Assembly: GCA_003963225.1 (NCBI GenBank) | Contig: RXKB01000009.1 | Location: 1-64,000, forward strand | Length of the DNA: 64,000 nucleotides | Direction of reading: 5' to 3' | Origin: Candidatus Babelota bacterium | Lineage (GTDB): Bacteria > Babelota > Babeliae > Babelales > Vermiphilaceae | Shown here: piece after piece, positions 51,645 to 60,189 of the stretch | Layout: the number at the start of each line of letters is the position of its first letter | How positions within the stretch are numbered: position 1 is the stretch's first letter | The notes under the pieces: model-generated | Seen by the model: only the letters and a program-made list of their open reading frames with translations | What the model was told of the DNA's origin: nothing | Database searches by the model: none | Position numbers and translations under genes: made by a program

Positions 51645-52997
51645 CTACACAGAAATGTTGGCGTCTTGGCTGTACTCGGATGCAACCTTCTTCCCGTGCG
51701 CCGTGACGCGCACGGCCTTCTCGCCGTAACCGTCGACATATTCGGCCAATCGCTTACGAACAAGCGCTTCGTGATAATCGCGAAGCGTCCCCGTCTCGGC
51801 TGCAAACACGGCCTCTTCAGCAGCGCTGGCCTCCCTGGCAATCGAGACCAAGTAATCCATCACCTTCGCGTCGACGTTCTTTCGGCGTTTCTTCGACTCT
51901 GGAACGAAGTGCAGGCCGGCAAGTTCGCGCTTTGCTCGCACGTAAAGCAGCGCAGTATCCTGCGCCTTTGTGAGCTTCTGGAATTTCTCGGGATCGCCAC
52001 CAAGGTCCGGATGAAGGCGCTGTTTGAATACCAAGTCGCGGTACCGAATTCGCACCAATTCCTCGGTGAACTTCGCGATATCGGTTGGCTCTTTGAGCCC
52101 CAACGTCTTGAGCGCTTCAGGGCCGGTGGTGTTCAGCGCCGTTTCGCGTTTCCTGATCCCGTCTCGGTACACGCGATACGCGAAGTCTGGGTGGAGTGGC
52201 CTTGCGTAGGCTTTGGGACCTTTGGCGCGACGCACCGCGCGATCCGCATCCGATATTGCTTCGACAAAGCAATTCGCGCCCTCATACACGCCGAGATCGT
52301 CAGGGGATTCAATCTGCTCGAGATTGGGCGTCGTTGACCACCAAACCGCCCAGAACGCTCGGGCGACACCCTGCTTGTTGACGATGGCAGGTTCCGCGGC
52401 TGGAGCTGTCTCCGGTGGCAACTCGGCGACGGCGTAATAGGCTTGCGGGACGGGCAACGTGCTACCCGCGTTGGCGCTTCTTCGAACCTTGGCCTTCGGC
52501 GCGGGAACTGGTGTCGATGCCACAGCAGGAGACGGCGACATCTCGATTGGTGACGGCGGTTCGCTTGGCTCGGCTGGTTGCTCCACGTTTGCCAAAGGCG
52601 GCGGTTCTGGAGACCCCACGGGCGCGATATCCGCCGTTGGCGGCGGTACCGGATGATTCGAATGAGAGTGCCGTTTCGCATGCGTCTCGACGTAGGCAAT
52701 GGCCTGATCTACGTCGACGGGTGATGCCACCTCGCTGAGCAACTCGCGGAACCCCGCGAGAGCATCGCAATCGCCAGCGGCGACACGCTTCAGCGCCGAG
52801 ATGGCGCGGGGATTTGATTCATTGGGGATGGCTTCCCGGATAACCTTGCGCGCTTGTTTGCGCGCGACTTCGGGATACCAATCATCGGTGGGTGCGGGGA
52901 TTGGGACGTCTTGGGGCGCGGCATCTGCGACCACGCCCTTCGACCCAGCATTTTTCTTCCCTCGGCCCTCGCCGCGTACGGGCTTGGTGCCTTCCAT
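51645..52997 (-). CDS. J-domain-containing protein
   Basis: 450 residues. A long Ala/Pro-rich N-terminal half (up to about 210) with low complexity, a central domain (NCFVEAISDADRAVRRAKG; HPDFAYRVYRDGIRKR), then a J-domain-like segment around residues 312-350: YRDLVFKQRLHPDLGGDPEKF, with the essential HPD tripeptide. J proteins stimulate DnaK; phage J proteins act in replication complex disassembly or virion assembly. The C-terminal 90 residues are helical. Confidence 0.65.
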   Translation of the reverse strand: MEGTKPVRGEGRGKKNAGSKGVVADAAPQDVPIPAPTDDWYPEVARKQARKVIREAIPNESNPRAISALKRVAAGDCDALAGFRELLSEVASPVDVDQAIAYVETHAKRHSHSNHPVPPPTADIAPVGSPEPPPLANVEQPAEPSEPPSPIEMSPSPAVASTPVPAPKAKVRRSANAGSTLPVPQAYYAVAELPPETAPAAEPAIVNKQGVARAFWAVWWSTTPNLEQIESPDDLGVYEGANCFVEAISDADRAVRRAKGPKAYARPLHPDFAYRVYRDGIRKRETALNTTGPEALKTLGLKEPTDIAKFTEELVRIRYRDLVFKQRLHPDLGGDPEKFQKLTKAQDTALLYVRAKRELAGLHFVPESKKRRKNVDAKVMDYLVSIAREASAAEEAVFAAETGTLRDYHEALVRKRLAEYVDGYGEKAVRVTAHGKKVASEYSQDANISV

Positions 52998-53017
52998 GAG
53001 CGCCCTCCTATCAGGCG

Positions 53018-54616
53018 TTATCGAGCGTCATCGTATTCATTCAAATCGACTCGTATGAGATCGTGAAGCCACGGGTAAAGGCGCACGATGTGCTCGTAGA
53101 GTTTCTGCGCGATTCTACGATAGGACGCATGGCCTTGCTTGCTCGAACGAAGCTCGATGACGTGGATTGCTTCGCGCAAGTTCAAGGTCCACAAGACCCG
53201 CGTTTTATACCCGAGAGGTACAGCGTATTGAGCTGTAACCGGGTCGTATGATTGCAACTTGCGCCATACAGCAGCCGCCTCGTCAAGCGCGTTTCGGTAA
53301 TCATCGGCCAACCCCATAGCGCTAAGTCCTTCGGGCACATCATACCCCAGGTTACACGTCAGCATCCTGTGCGCCGGCGTGAGCATGCGGTGTCGCGCGA
53401 GGTCGCGATAGGCCCCGTAGTCCAGGTCCATCTCGAAGGTCATGTGTGCATGCTCGAATGCCCGTGGAACCTGGTCGTGTGATCCGCGCCCGTGAAGAGC
53501 ATCGCGGACGACTGCCACCCCGACACGAACATCTGTCTTGGGCATCGACTGCTCGGAATACCCAGCGATGTCTTCGCTTTGCACGAGTAGATCGAACAGT
53601 CCCAGCATCTCCTCGGCCATGGGCAAAGGCGCTTCCCCGTCACATGCGAGTGCCACCGCAATGGGAATCGATGCGATCTCATCATGACGAACGAATCGCA
53701 CCGGATTCTTGGCTCGGCTGTCGCGGATCAATTCCTCGAATTCGTTGGAGCCATCGGATCTTGATTGCGCCTTGGCCACGAGGCTATCCGCGACGTACCG
53801 AGAATGAGCAGAGAGGTTGTCGAGGTATTCGCTTGGCTGGGAGTGACGCAGCAATGTCGGCACCACGGTTTGTCCCGCACTGCGCATTGCCGCAGAAAGA
53901 TCACGCACTTCCGCGATACGACTAACGGCGAGCTTCGAGATTCCAGCAGCCAACGTCCGTGCATTGGCCGTGAGCCCAAGATTCGTGATGGTGCCAGCAG
54001 GGAGCAGCCCACGAACAAGGTCCAGCGCGCGTGCGCGGATGATCGCGGCATACTCGGTTTGGCTTTGGCTGTCGGGCCGCGGGTATTTACTCTCGAGCTT
54101 CGACGTGACCGCTGGAACGAGGCGTAGGTACGTCCGAAACAATTGATGGCATGACTCGACGTAATCCGTTTGAAATTCAAGCGGGAGCTCGCCGGGGGTG
54201 TAGAAACTGCCCTCAGTGAACACGACGTAGCGAGTGCTTTTCTCGGTGAATGAGGATAGGCGCATGTCCTCGATTGCCTTTGACGCCAGAATGCTGACGT
54301 TCTCGAGCGCGAGGTGAACAATTGCATGTTCGGCGACGGACGCGTGCCCATACCCCACGACCCACTTTTCGTGGAACGCGCGGGCCTTGTCGACAGCAAG
54401 ACCAAACTTTCGCGGAGCTTCGGTATCAACGGCAAGCTCTTGGTCGGCGAGCAACCTGGCCAAGCTCGTACGAAGATCGTCGCGGCTTCGCGAGTAGTAG
54501 GCGAACAGCACCGCGATCACCTCTTCCGGCAATCCGCTCACCGCGAAGACATCGTCTTCGAGATTGGACACGTACGGAGCGATGAGCGTCTGCTGGGCAC
54601 TGGTAAGCCGTGTCAT
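53018..54616 (-). CDS. double-domain ThyX-like thymidylate synthase
   Basis: 532 residues, about twice a normal ThyX (220-250). The N-terminal half has VVGYGHASVAEHAIVHLALE ... SSFTEKSTRYV, matching ThyX FAD/dUMP-binding features; the C-terminal half has AHMTFEMDLDYGAYRDLARH followed by RMLTPAHRMLTCNLGYDVP, a second divergent copy. The canonical RHRxxSxNxxSxR is imperfect in both, so catalysis may be shared or lost. FAD-dependent ThyX makes dTMP from dUMP without dihydrofolate reductase. Functions with tmk at 26.6 kb. Confidence 0.75.
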   Translation of the reverse strand: MTRLTSAQQTLIAPYVSNLEDDVFAVSGLPEEVIAVLFAYYSRSRDDLRTSLARLLADQELAVDTEAPRKFGLAVDKARAFHEKWVVGYGHASVAEHAIVHLALENVSILASKAIEDMRLSSFTEKSTRYVVFTEGSFYTPGELPLEFQTDYVESCHQLFRTYLRLVPAVTSKLESKYPRPDSQSQTEYAAIIRARALDLVRGLLPAGTITNLGLTANARTLAAGISKLAVSRIAEVRDLSAAMRSAGQTVVPTLLRHSQPSEYLDNLSAHSRYVADSLVAKAQSRSDGSNEFEELIRDSRAKNPVRFVRHDEIASIPIAVALACDGEAPLPMAEEMLGLFDLLVQSEDIAGYSEQSMPKTDVRVGVAVVRDALHGRGSHDQVPRAFEHAHMTFEMDLDYGAYRDLARHRMLTPAHRMLTCNLGYDVPEGLSAMGLADDYRNALDEAAAVWRKLQSYDPVTAQYAVPLGYKTRVLWTLNLREAIHVIELRSSKQGHASYRRIAQKLYEHIVRLYPWLHDLIRVDLNEYDDAR

Positions 54617-54936
54617 CGATCGTCACCATTCCCAGCGTCCGTGGGAGGATCAGAGAGATCGATGTTGAGAATCGGCTTATGCGCGTCGATGTAACCACGA
54701 CACGCAAGTTCGTAGGCCGTAACGATTTTGAGCAACATGTCGAAAGGATCGCAACGGCTCGTATCGTTGATGTCCTTCCAAACCTCGGGGTCGTTCATCG
54801 AATCCGCAGCGGTCTTGATGGCGCCGAACACGGACTCGGAGGCTTGCGCGAATGGTGTCCCATACACGCCTTCGAGCGGAGGCGGTGCGGGGATCGTGGG
54901 TTTGTTGTCGGTGGTTTCAGCGGGAGAAGTGGTCAT
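54613..54936 (-). CDS. 107-aa acidic protein upstream of thyX
   Basis: Pro-rich acidic N terminus, helical middle (VWKDINDTSRCDPFDMLLKIVTAYE), acidic tail. Unrecognised. ATG 54936 is 6 nt after the -10 of site A6; ATGA overlap with the ThyX gene means ThyX is under the same control. Confidence 0.7.
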   Translation of the reverse strand: MTTSPAETTDNKPTIPAPPPLEGVYGTPFAQASESVFGAIKTAADSMNDPEVWKDINDTSRCDPFDMLLKIVTAYELACRGYIDAHKPILNIDLSDPPTDAGNGDDR

Positions 54937-54942
54937 ACCCAG

Positions 54943-54971
54943 AACTTAACACGCGGGCTAAGTTCGAGCAA
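54943..54971 (-). promoter_or_regulatory. family A operator-promoter, site A6 (thyX operon)
   Basis: CTTAACACGCGGGCTAAG (54945-54962), an imperfect palindrome; -35 TTGCTC (54966-54971), 17-bp spacer, -10 TAAGTT (54943-54948), 6 nt to ATG 54936. Confidence 0.8.
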
Positions 54972-55017
54972 TGGGAAGCACGCCGGATTGGCGAGAAAAA
55001 CGTTGGTCGAGGCGGGT

Positions 55018-55623
55018 TCAGAAAGGGATGTCATCCCCACCATCATAGCCAAAGTCATCCGCAGGCGGCTGATGTGGCTGGTTTGCGGGAGGGGCTTGGG
55101 GCGGGGCAGCGCCACGTGAATAGCCACCACCGCCTCCGGAGTAGCTACCACCCTGAGAATACCCGCCACGTCCACCACCGCCCCCGCCACGCCCGCCGTA
55201 CGAACCGCCATAGTCATCACGAGGTCCGCCGCTGAAGTCTTCTGGCGGTGGACCACTACCACCATCATCAGCGCCACCATTGCCGCCACGCCCGCGGCCC
55301 GCAAGGACCACGTTCGATGCGATAACCTCTGTCTTGTAGCGCTTGTTGCCATCTCGATCGTCGTAGCTCGAGGTCCGGAGTGATCCCTCGACGAAGATCG
55401 ACGAACCTTTGCCGATGATCTTCGCCAATGCTTCGCCACGTTTCCCCCAGATCACGACATTGTGCCAGTCGGTTCGCTCACGCCGAACCTTGTCCTTATC
55501 GAGATACGACTCGGTAGTGGCCAACCGCAGATTCAATACAGCTTGACCACCTTGGGTGAACCGGAGATCTGGGTCTGCGCCCAGGTTACCGAGAAGCATT
55601 ACACGATTAAACCCTTCGGCCAT
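55018..55623 (-). CDS. ssb: single-stranded DNA-binding protein
   Basis: 201 residues. OB fold at 1-115 (NRVMLLGNLGADPDLRFTQGG ... RTDWHNVVIWGKRGEALA ... GSLRTSSYDDRDG), a Gly/Arg/Ser/Tyr-rich linker, and the acidic tail ending DDIPF, the canonical SSB tip that recruits replication and repair proteins. Coats ssDNA during replication. Follows two small genes in the A7-controlled operon (5-bp gap). Confidence 0.95.
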   Translation of the reverse strand: MAEGFNRVMLLGNLGADPDLRFTQGGQAVLNLRLATTESYLDKDKVRRERTDWHNVVIWGKRGEALAKIIGKGSSIFVEGSLRTSSYDDRDGNKRYKTEVIASNVVLAGRGRGGNGGADDGGSGPPPEDFSGGPRDDYGGSYGGRGGGGGGRGGYSQGGSYSGGGGGYSRGAAPPQAPPANQPHQPPADDFGYDGGDDIPF

Positions 55624-55628
55624 TTGGA

Positions 55629-55928
55629 TTACCTCTTTGTCCCGTTCAAAGTTTTCCGGCTGCGCCTGGAACGTTTGGGGGCTTGCTGCTTACCGCGAAA
55701 GCCATAGGCAAACATTTCCAAAAGCCGGACAATGCCATCGATTTCCGACTTGATGTCCGTTGCCGGAATACGATAATTGATCCGCACCGACAAGCTCCCA
55801 TCTGGATCCCGTGTCGTAGAAAAACACGGAAGGCTTTCGTTGCAATGAGGGCAAGGCTCCCCATCACCAACCGGATCCATCTTCACCAAGTTCCCCATCG
55901 ACCACTGGAAACCTTCTTGTTCAGCCAT
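55629..55928 (-). CDS. 99-aa protein with Cys pair
   Basis: Small protein with a CPHC motif near residue 25 and a basic C-terminal tail (KQQAPKRSRRSRKTL). ATG 55928 chosen for GGAGACGAG upstream; it overlaps the preceding gene by 46 bp in another frame. 5 bp before ssb, so same operon. Confidence 0.65.
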   Translation of the reverse strand: MAEQEGFQWSMGNLVKMDPVGDGEPCPHCNESLPCFSTTRDPDGSLSVRINYRIPATDIKSEIDGIVRLLEMFAYGFRGKQQAPKRSRRSRKTLNGTKR

Positions 55929-56170
55929 CTCGTCTCCGTCATTCGTTCGGCGAAGTCGCATCGAATCACCCAGAACTCGATGGTCGCGTGTCCGGTTTCC
56001 GTGCGCTGCTGGACGGCATCCCCCCAAAGCTCCCAACCACAGGGCACGAAGCTCTCTGCATAGGCCCTCACGTCGTCAGCATCGAATCGATTCGGACCCG
56101 CATTCGGAAGACGGACCGGGCCAACAATCGATGATTTTGACGACGCAAGGGCTGCGAACGCTTGGTGCAT
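55883..56170 (-). CDS. 95-aa protein, first gene of the ssb operon
   Basis: Alpha/beta protein (DDVRAYAESFVPCGWELW; IEFWVIRCDFAERM). ATG 56170 lies 6 nt after the -10 of site A7. Precedes the CPHC protein and ssb, so it is likely cotranscribed with them. Confidence 0.65.
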   Translation of the reverse strand: MHQAFAALASSKSSIVGPVRLPNAGPNRFDADDVRAYAESFVPCGWELWGDAVQQRTETGHATIEFWVIRCDFAERMTETRWLNKKVSSGRWGTW

Positions 56171-56176
56171 CGTCAA

Positions 56177-56205
56177 GACTTAACACGTAGGCTAAGTGAT
56201 GACAA
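56177..56205 (-). promoter_or_regulatory. family A operator-promoter, site A7 (ssb operon)
   Basis: CTTAACACGTAGGCTAAG (56179-56196), imperfect palindrome; -35 TTGTCA (56200-56205), 17-bp spacer, -10 TAAGTC (56177-56182), 6 nt to ATG 56170. Confidence 0.75.
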
Positions 56206-56219
56206 GCAAAAAGCGATGT

Positions 56220-57914
56220 CTACGCGACATTTTCGAGGATGGCGCTCGAAGTGGCAGGGTGAGACGCAAGGAACTCGTCGATCGGAATGAATGTCAGTTC
56301 GCCGCGGTCGACCCGCGTGACGATCAACTGGTACCCGTCCCTGGTAGCCTGCGTCAGGAAATACGGCAGGATGTCGGGGGCTACGGCCTCGAGGCCATCC
56401 TGCACGACCATTCGCGACTTCGTGTTCCCGCGACGCGCGATTTCGATGCAGAACTGAAGTCGTTCACGCCCGCTGAGTTGGCCGATCGGAATGCCATCGA
56501 GCATGACATCGTCGCCAAACGAAAGCCCTGGAATGCCGCTATATTTGGCGAATGCTTCCGCGGGAATGGTCGTCTGCCATCGGTGGACGAGTGTGTCGAG
56601 AAGCTCTGCCGCCTGCTTCGCCCGAGACGCCTCGCTTTGGGTGGCGTCGTAGGCCCCGCGTGCGGAACGCAATGCCACGGCATCTTTTGCAAGCGCGAGA
56701 CGCGCGGCGAGCACAGCAACCTTGCCATCAGCTTCGACCATTTCGTCTTGGCCCGGTGCTGCTTGGGTGGCTGCTCCAATCGCGGATTCGAGGGCATCGA
56801 TTTGTTCGTCGATTGCCTTGGCATCGGCCTCATTCTTCGCGATGAGGTCACGCTGCGCTTTGAGCGCACTGTGTTGTTCGGCCCGTTTATCGAGATCAAT
56901 TCGAGCTTGGCGCTCGTGCTCTTCTGCCAGCCGAAGTGCGGCACGTGCTTTTTCGACCGCTTCTGACGCTTCAGTGTGCACACGCAAAGCAACAGCATGT
57001 GCATCGGCAGCAGCGGCTTCATCCGCCTTGGCCTGGTCCGACCACGTGAGTGCGCGCAACTCCGTGCGCTTTGCATTCAATGTCTCGATGCGCTGCTTGG
57101 TCGCCGCGGTCTTCTCGTTCGCCGCATGCGCAAGCTTCAAGCGTTCGGTGAGCGATGTCTTGTACCCCTGTGCGTTCGACAGATCCTGCTCGATGACTTG
57201 CACATTCAGCATTTCTGCTTCTCCAGCCATCATGCCAGAGGCGAGCGCCTTTTGCCGGAATGCGCTTTCTTTTTCGCGAAGTGCGGTCTGTGCTTCTGCC
57301 GCCGCCTTCTCCGCGTCCTTTACGGCCCTGTTCGCAATGGTTCGCTTGTCGTAGAAGGCTTCAGCGATTTCGGCAATAATGACAGCGCCGTGTCGATCAA
57401 GATCGAGCGATCCGTCGGGCTTGCGGCGCACGAAGTCCTCGAGCGCATAGTCATCGAGCAGTGCCCGGAGATCAGCTTCCGGAATGTTCAGCGGCACCGA
57501 ACTCATGACGCGTTCGCGCCGCTCACGCGGCTTGGCATCGGTCCAGAGAGCCAATGCGTCGATGGGCGCGATGCCAAGCAATTCGTTCAGGAACGATTGC
57601 GGCTTGGTGATTTTCACGTTGAAGGCATCCTTCACCGTGAGGGTATTGTTGTCATCTGGGGTGAGACGTCGGCGAATGGTGATGTCCCCGGTTTCTTCGG
57701 TGCCATCCACAACGAATTCGAGGATTGATTCGTCTGCGCCTTTACGGACCATCGACGGTTTGGCGCCAACATTCAACAGCCCGACGCGGATGGCTTCAAG
57801 GAATGAGGTCTTCCCCTCCGCGTTGGTGCCTTGGATAACGACGCCATGCGGCGGCAGCGTTATTTCCCGAAAGGTGATGCCCATGAAGTTTCTGATAACG
57901 ACGCGCTTCAGCAT
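56220..57914 (-). CDS. RecF/SbcC-like ATP-binding DNA repair protein
   Basis: 564 residues. Walker A GTNAEGKTSF (about 29-38) after an N-terminal RecF-type strand (KRVVIRNFMGITFREITLPP), a long coiled-coil middle (about 190-400, Ala/Glu/Arg-rich), an ABC signature-like QLSGRERLQFCIEIA near residues 475-490 and a final degenerate Walker B (MVVQDGLEAV, lacking the usual Asp-Glu pair). Shorter than SbcC/Rad50 (about 1000). A phage recombination/replication ATPase; a matching SbcD nuclease is not in this window. Transcribed from site A8 with a leader and GAGGG. Confidence 0.8.
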   Translation of the reverse strand: MLKRVVIRNFMGITFREITLPPHGVVIQGTNAEGKTSFLEAIRVGLLNVGAKPSMVRKGADESILEFVVDGTEETGDITIRRRLTPDDNNTLTVKDAFNVKITKPQSFLNELLGIAPIDALALWTDAKPRERRERVMSSVPLNIPEADLRALLDDYALEDFVRRKPDGSLDLDRHGAVIIAEIAEAFYDKRTIANRAVKDAEKAAAEAQTALREKESAFRQKALASGMMAGEAEMLNVQVIEQDLSNAQGYKTSLTERLKLAHAANEKTAATKQRIETLNAKRTELRALTWSDQAKADEAAAADAHAVALRVHTEASEAVEKARAALRLAEEHERQARIDLDKRAEQHSALKAQRDLIAKNEADAKAIDEQIDALESAIGAATQAAPGQDEMVEADGKVAVLAARLALAKDAVALRSARGAYDATQSEASRAKQAAELLDTLVHRWQTTIPAEAFAKYSGIPGLSFGDDVMLDGIPIGQLSGRERLQFCIEIARRGNTKSRMVVQDGLEAVAPDILPYFLTQATRDGYQLIVTRVDRGELTFIPIDEFLASHPATSSAILENVA

Positions 57915-57955
57915 GTTCCCTCTGCGATGGTTGCTCGTGATTCGTACACAACGTC

Positions 57956-57983
57956 ATTTTAGCCTTTGAGCTAACGACGACAA
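57956..57983 (-). promoter_or_regulatory. family A operator-promoter, site A8
   Basis: Palindrome TTAGCCTTTGAGCTAA (57959-57974); -35 TTGTCG (57978-57983), 16-bp spacer, -10 TAAAAT (57956-57961). The RecF-like gene starts about 40 nt downstream with its own Shine-Dalgarno, so not leaderless. Lies in a divergent gap with the rightward gene at 58019. Confidence 0.7.
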
Positions 57984-58018
57984 CTACGTCTTGCGCGGAT
58001 GTGATAAGAACGTGCTCC

Positions 58019-58471
58019 ATGAGCGCCACGAAACTGTTCCTGCTCGAAGGTCGGCTTGTCCAAGCGGCGAAACAACTGTGTGCGGTGCCAGTGTCGGACC
58101 CAGATCGAGCCCGACTCGAGAACGAACTTCGCGACATTTGCGACAATATTTCAGGAGAGGCACCGCTGGATCTGCACGATGAGACCAAGTGCCTGGTTCG
58201 ATGGCTTCACGCGAATGCGTTCGACTCAACGGAGCGCGATCCAGAAACCGCTGTTGGTCATGTTTTGCTGGTCGTTGATCCGGCCGATGCTGTTGGGGAG
58301 GCGATCCGCCTACGTGATTTGCTTGCGGCGCACGCCGTACAGCTAGCCCCGTACGGATCTGACGCCGGAGGCACGCACGTCTTGCAGACGTTCGACGCGG
58401 TTGATGGGAGCGGGCTCATCGAGGTGCTCAACCTAGATGACGCGAGGATGTTCTTTCGGGCAAGCGTTTAG
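58019..58471 (+). CDS. 150-aa hypothetical protein
   Basis: Alpha/beta protein; N-terminal helices (LLEGRLVQAAKQL), then LLVVDPADAVGEAIRLRDLL. Unrecognised. Reads right, away from the RecF-like gene; ATG 58019 has no clear Shine-Dalgarno. Its end touches the leftward gene at 58468. Confidence 0.6.
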   Translation: MSATKLFLLEGRLVQAAKQLCAVPVSDPDRARLENELRDICDNISGEAPLDLHDETKCLVRWLHANAFDSTERDPETAVGHVLLVVDPADAVGEAIRLRDLLAAHAVQLAPYGSDAGGTHVLQTFDAVDGSGLIEVLNLDDARMFFRASV

Positions 58472-59259
58472 GCTGATCCGGCGCGCACCGGGCCGAGCGG
58501 TCCCATGATCGTCGGTCGTATCACGGGCAGTTCGCGCGTTTGCGGCACGGATGCTGCGAAAGACGCGGTTCCAGTGGAGATCAGTTTGTAGGCCGTCATT
58601 ATGCGAGCCGACGTGCCTTTTGGCAGCAGAGCAGTGATCGCAAAGCCTCGGCGACCGACTTCATCGGGCACACTCAGATCGTCTGAAATCTCCATTGGGC
58701 ATACGAACGGAAGCCTGCGTTCCTTGCACTTGTCGAGTACCTGCGCCATCAGAGGCGCGATGTGCTCGTTGTAGAACTGCTCATTGTCAGCGCGGTCAGG
58801 AGCTGGTTGCGAAGGCGAGCAAGAGACCTCTTGATGTGGGGCCGTCACGACCGGATGCTCCTGCTGTCGCCGCGGGTCGACACGGATCTGGAGTGGCCAC
58901 GCACCATCGAGCAAGCGTTCCACAAGTCCGGTGGTGCCATCTTCGAGAACAGCATCGCCAAACTCTTTGAGTACCTCGAGATCGAACCCGAGCCGAAACA
59001 GCATCACGGCCCTGGCGTAACCGTCATCCCAAGCCATTTGTGCGTCTGGATCGCCGACGAACATCCCGCGGAGCTCGGCGCCATGATGCGAGGCCGTCCC
59101 GTCCTCGATCTCGAACAAAGCGGTGTGGAACCCACGCATGTACGCAGGAATCTCGTCACGGTCGCACTCCGCGCAAATCGTTCGCCCTTCACCGTCGCGC
59201 GCAACGATGGCGACCTGGTTGCCGCCGCAGTAATCACAGGATCCGGCTTCAGTAGTCAT
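58468..59259 (-). CDS. 263-aa zinc-finger protein
   Basis: N-terminal zinc finger (CDYCGGNQVAIVARDGEGRT then CAEC), a helical middle with acidic segments, a Pro-rich linker and a C-terminal alpha/beta domain. ATG 59259 chosen as the first ATG near the Cys finger. No family recognised. Confidence 0.6.
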   Translation of the reverse strand: MTTEAGSCDYCGGNQVAIVARDGEGRTICAECDRDEIPAYMRGFHTALFEIEDGTASHHGAELRGMFVGDPDAQMAWDDGYARAVMLFRLGFDLEVLKEFGDAVLEDGTTGLVERLLDGAWPLQIRVDPRRQQEHPVVTAPHQEVSCSPSQPAPDRADNEQFYNEHIAPLMAQVLDKCKERRLPFVCPMEISDDLSVPDEVGRRGFAITALLPKGTSARIMTAYKLISTGTASFAASVPQTRELPVIRPTIMGPLGPVRAGSA

Positions 59260-59286
59260 TTGCTCAATTCCATGAGGTCGGTGGAC

Positions 59287-59311
59287 GTCGTGCCGGAGTT
59301 CCCGGCACGAC
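59287..59311 (-). other. perfect 10-bp hairpin upstream of the zinc-finger gene
   Basis: gtcgtgccgg (59287-59296) and ccggcacgac (59302-59311) form a 10-bp stem with a 5-nt loop. On the plus strand it is followed by an AT-rich stretch; on the minus strand it lies between two genes. Could end the upstream transcript or structure the leader; no clear U-run on the minus strand. Confidence 0.5.
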
Positions 59312-59360
59312 ATACTTATTGTTTCGATGTGCGTTGAAAGCAACGCTTTTGCAGCGTTGG

Positions 59361-59678
59361 TTACGCGCTGATCTTCGTTTCTTGCAGGTGTCGCTCGGCC
59401 GCGACGGAACGAAGATGCGCGACAACCGCATTCTGGACGGTGGTCGGCATCGGCTTGTAGTTTGGCGCAGTGGCCGGAATGCGCTGGTTGATGGCGGTAA
59501 TCGTTTCGCCTTGGCGGGCATACTCGAAATAATCGAGGAGCTTGCCATTTCGTCCCACGCCAACGCCCCACTCTTCAACGCCCCAGTTTCGTGCAATGAG
59601 CACCTCGACGATGTCGATCTGCACGGGCTTATCGTTGATGATGATCGAGATTTGGTGGTCGGCGTGTTTCGTTTGCAT
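59361..59678 (-). CDS. 105-aa protein under family A control
   Basis: Beta-rich N terminus (ISIIINDKPVQIDIVEVLIA), Trp-Gly segment (NWGVEEWGVGVG), helical C terminus. ATG 59678 is 6 nt after the -10 of site A9. Unrecognised. Confidence 0.7.
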   Translation of the reverse strand: MQTKHADHQISIIINDKPVQIDIVEVLIARNWGVEEWGVGVGRNGKLLDYFEYARQGETITAINQRIPATAPNYKPMPTTVQNAVVAHLRSVAAERHLQETKISA

Positions 59679-59684
59679 GGTCAA

Positions 59685-59713
59685 AACTTAGCCTATAGGC
59701 TAAGCCTATGCAA
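59685..59713 (-). promoter_or_regulatory. family A operator-promoter, site A9
   Basis: Perfect 18-bp palindrome CTTAGCCTATAGGCTAAG (59687-59704); -35 TTGCAT (59708-59713), 17-bp spacer, -10 TAAGTT (59685-59690), 6 nt to ATG 59678. Confidence 0.85.
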
Positions 59714-59733
59714 GCGAATTCGACATGCTTTCC

Positions 59734-60189
59734 TTATTTTTCGACACGGCGAAGCATCTCTTGAACGATGACGCTTCCGAGTTGTTCCGCATCGGACTCG
59801 AAGGCAGCACCACACTCGATGCTGAATTTTGCGAAGAGCGAAGTGGGGAAGCACTTGACCATCCAGAGCTGTTCATCGTCGTCACGATACACGCGAATCT
59901 TGCCACCGAGTTGCTCGCGAAGTTCGCGCACGACCACCTGCACCAAGGCGGGCCACTCGTCATCGAAAACTTCGTAGATCCTTGGTTCTCGTGGCAGCGC
60001 CAAGGTCTTGCAATCGATCAACCGCAGTTGCGGGATCAAGGCTGGTGAACCTTTCTTGCCATGTCCGTGCACGAGCCTCAGTCGGTTCGGGCCGCGCTCT
60101 CGCTGCTGTATTGCGATACGCGTGCGTCTTGGCAGCGAAAGCAGCCAAGTCCGTCGGCGTTCGCCACGATCGAACGAATTCTTACGCAT
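59734..60189 (-). CDS. 151-aa hypothetical protein
   Basis: Very basic N-terminal half, then an acidic region and helical C terminus (DDEQLWMVKCFP; SVIVQEMLRRVEK). Overlaps the end of the next gene upstream by 8 bp. Unrecognised. Confidence 0.55.
   Translation of the reverse strand: MRKNSFDRGERRRTWLLSLPRRTRIAIQQRERGPNRLRLVHGHGKKGSPALIPQLRLIDCKTLALPREPRIYEVFDDEWPALVQVVVRELREQLGGKIRVYRDDDEQLWMVKCFPTSLFAKFSIECGAAFESDAEQLGSVIVQEMLRRVEK

Noticed and set aside
2346..59704. TTAGCC palindromes read as rho-independent terminators or as a CRISPR-like array
   Set aside because: They lie at gene 5' ends with -35/-10 boxes, have no U-run, and are dispersed over 57 kb rather than clustered with spacers.
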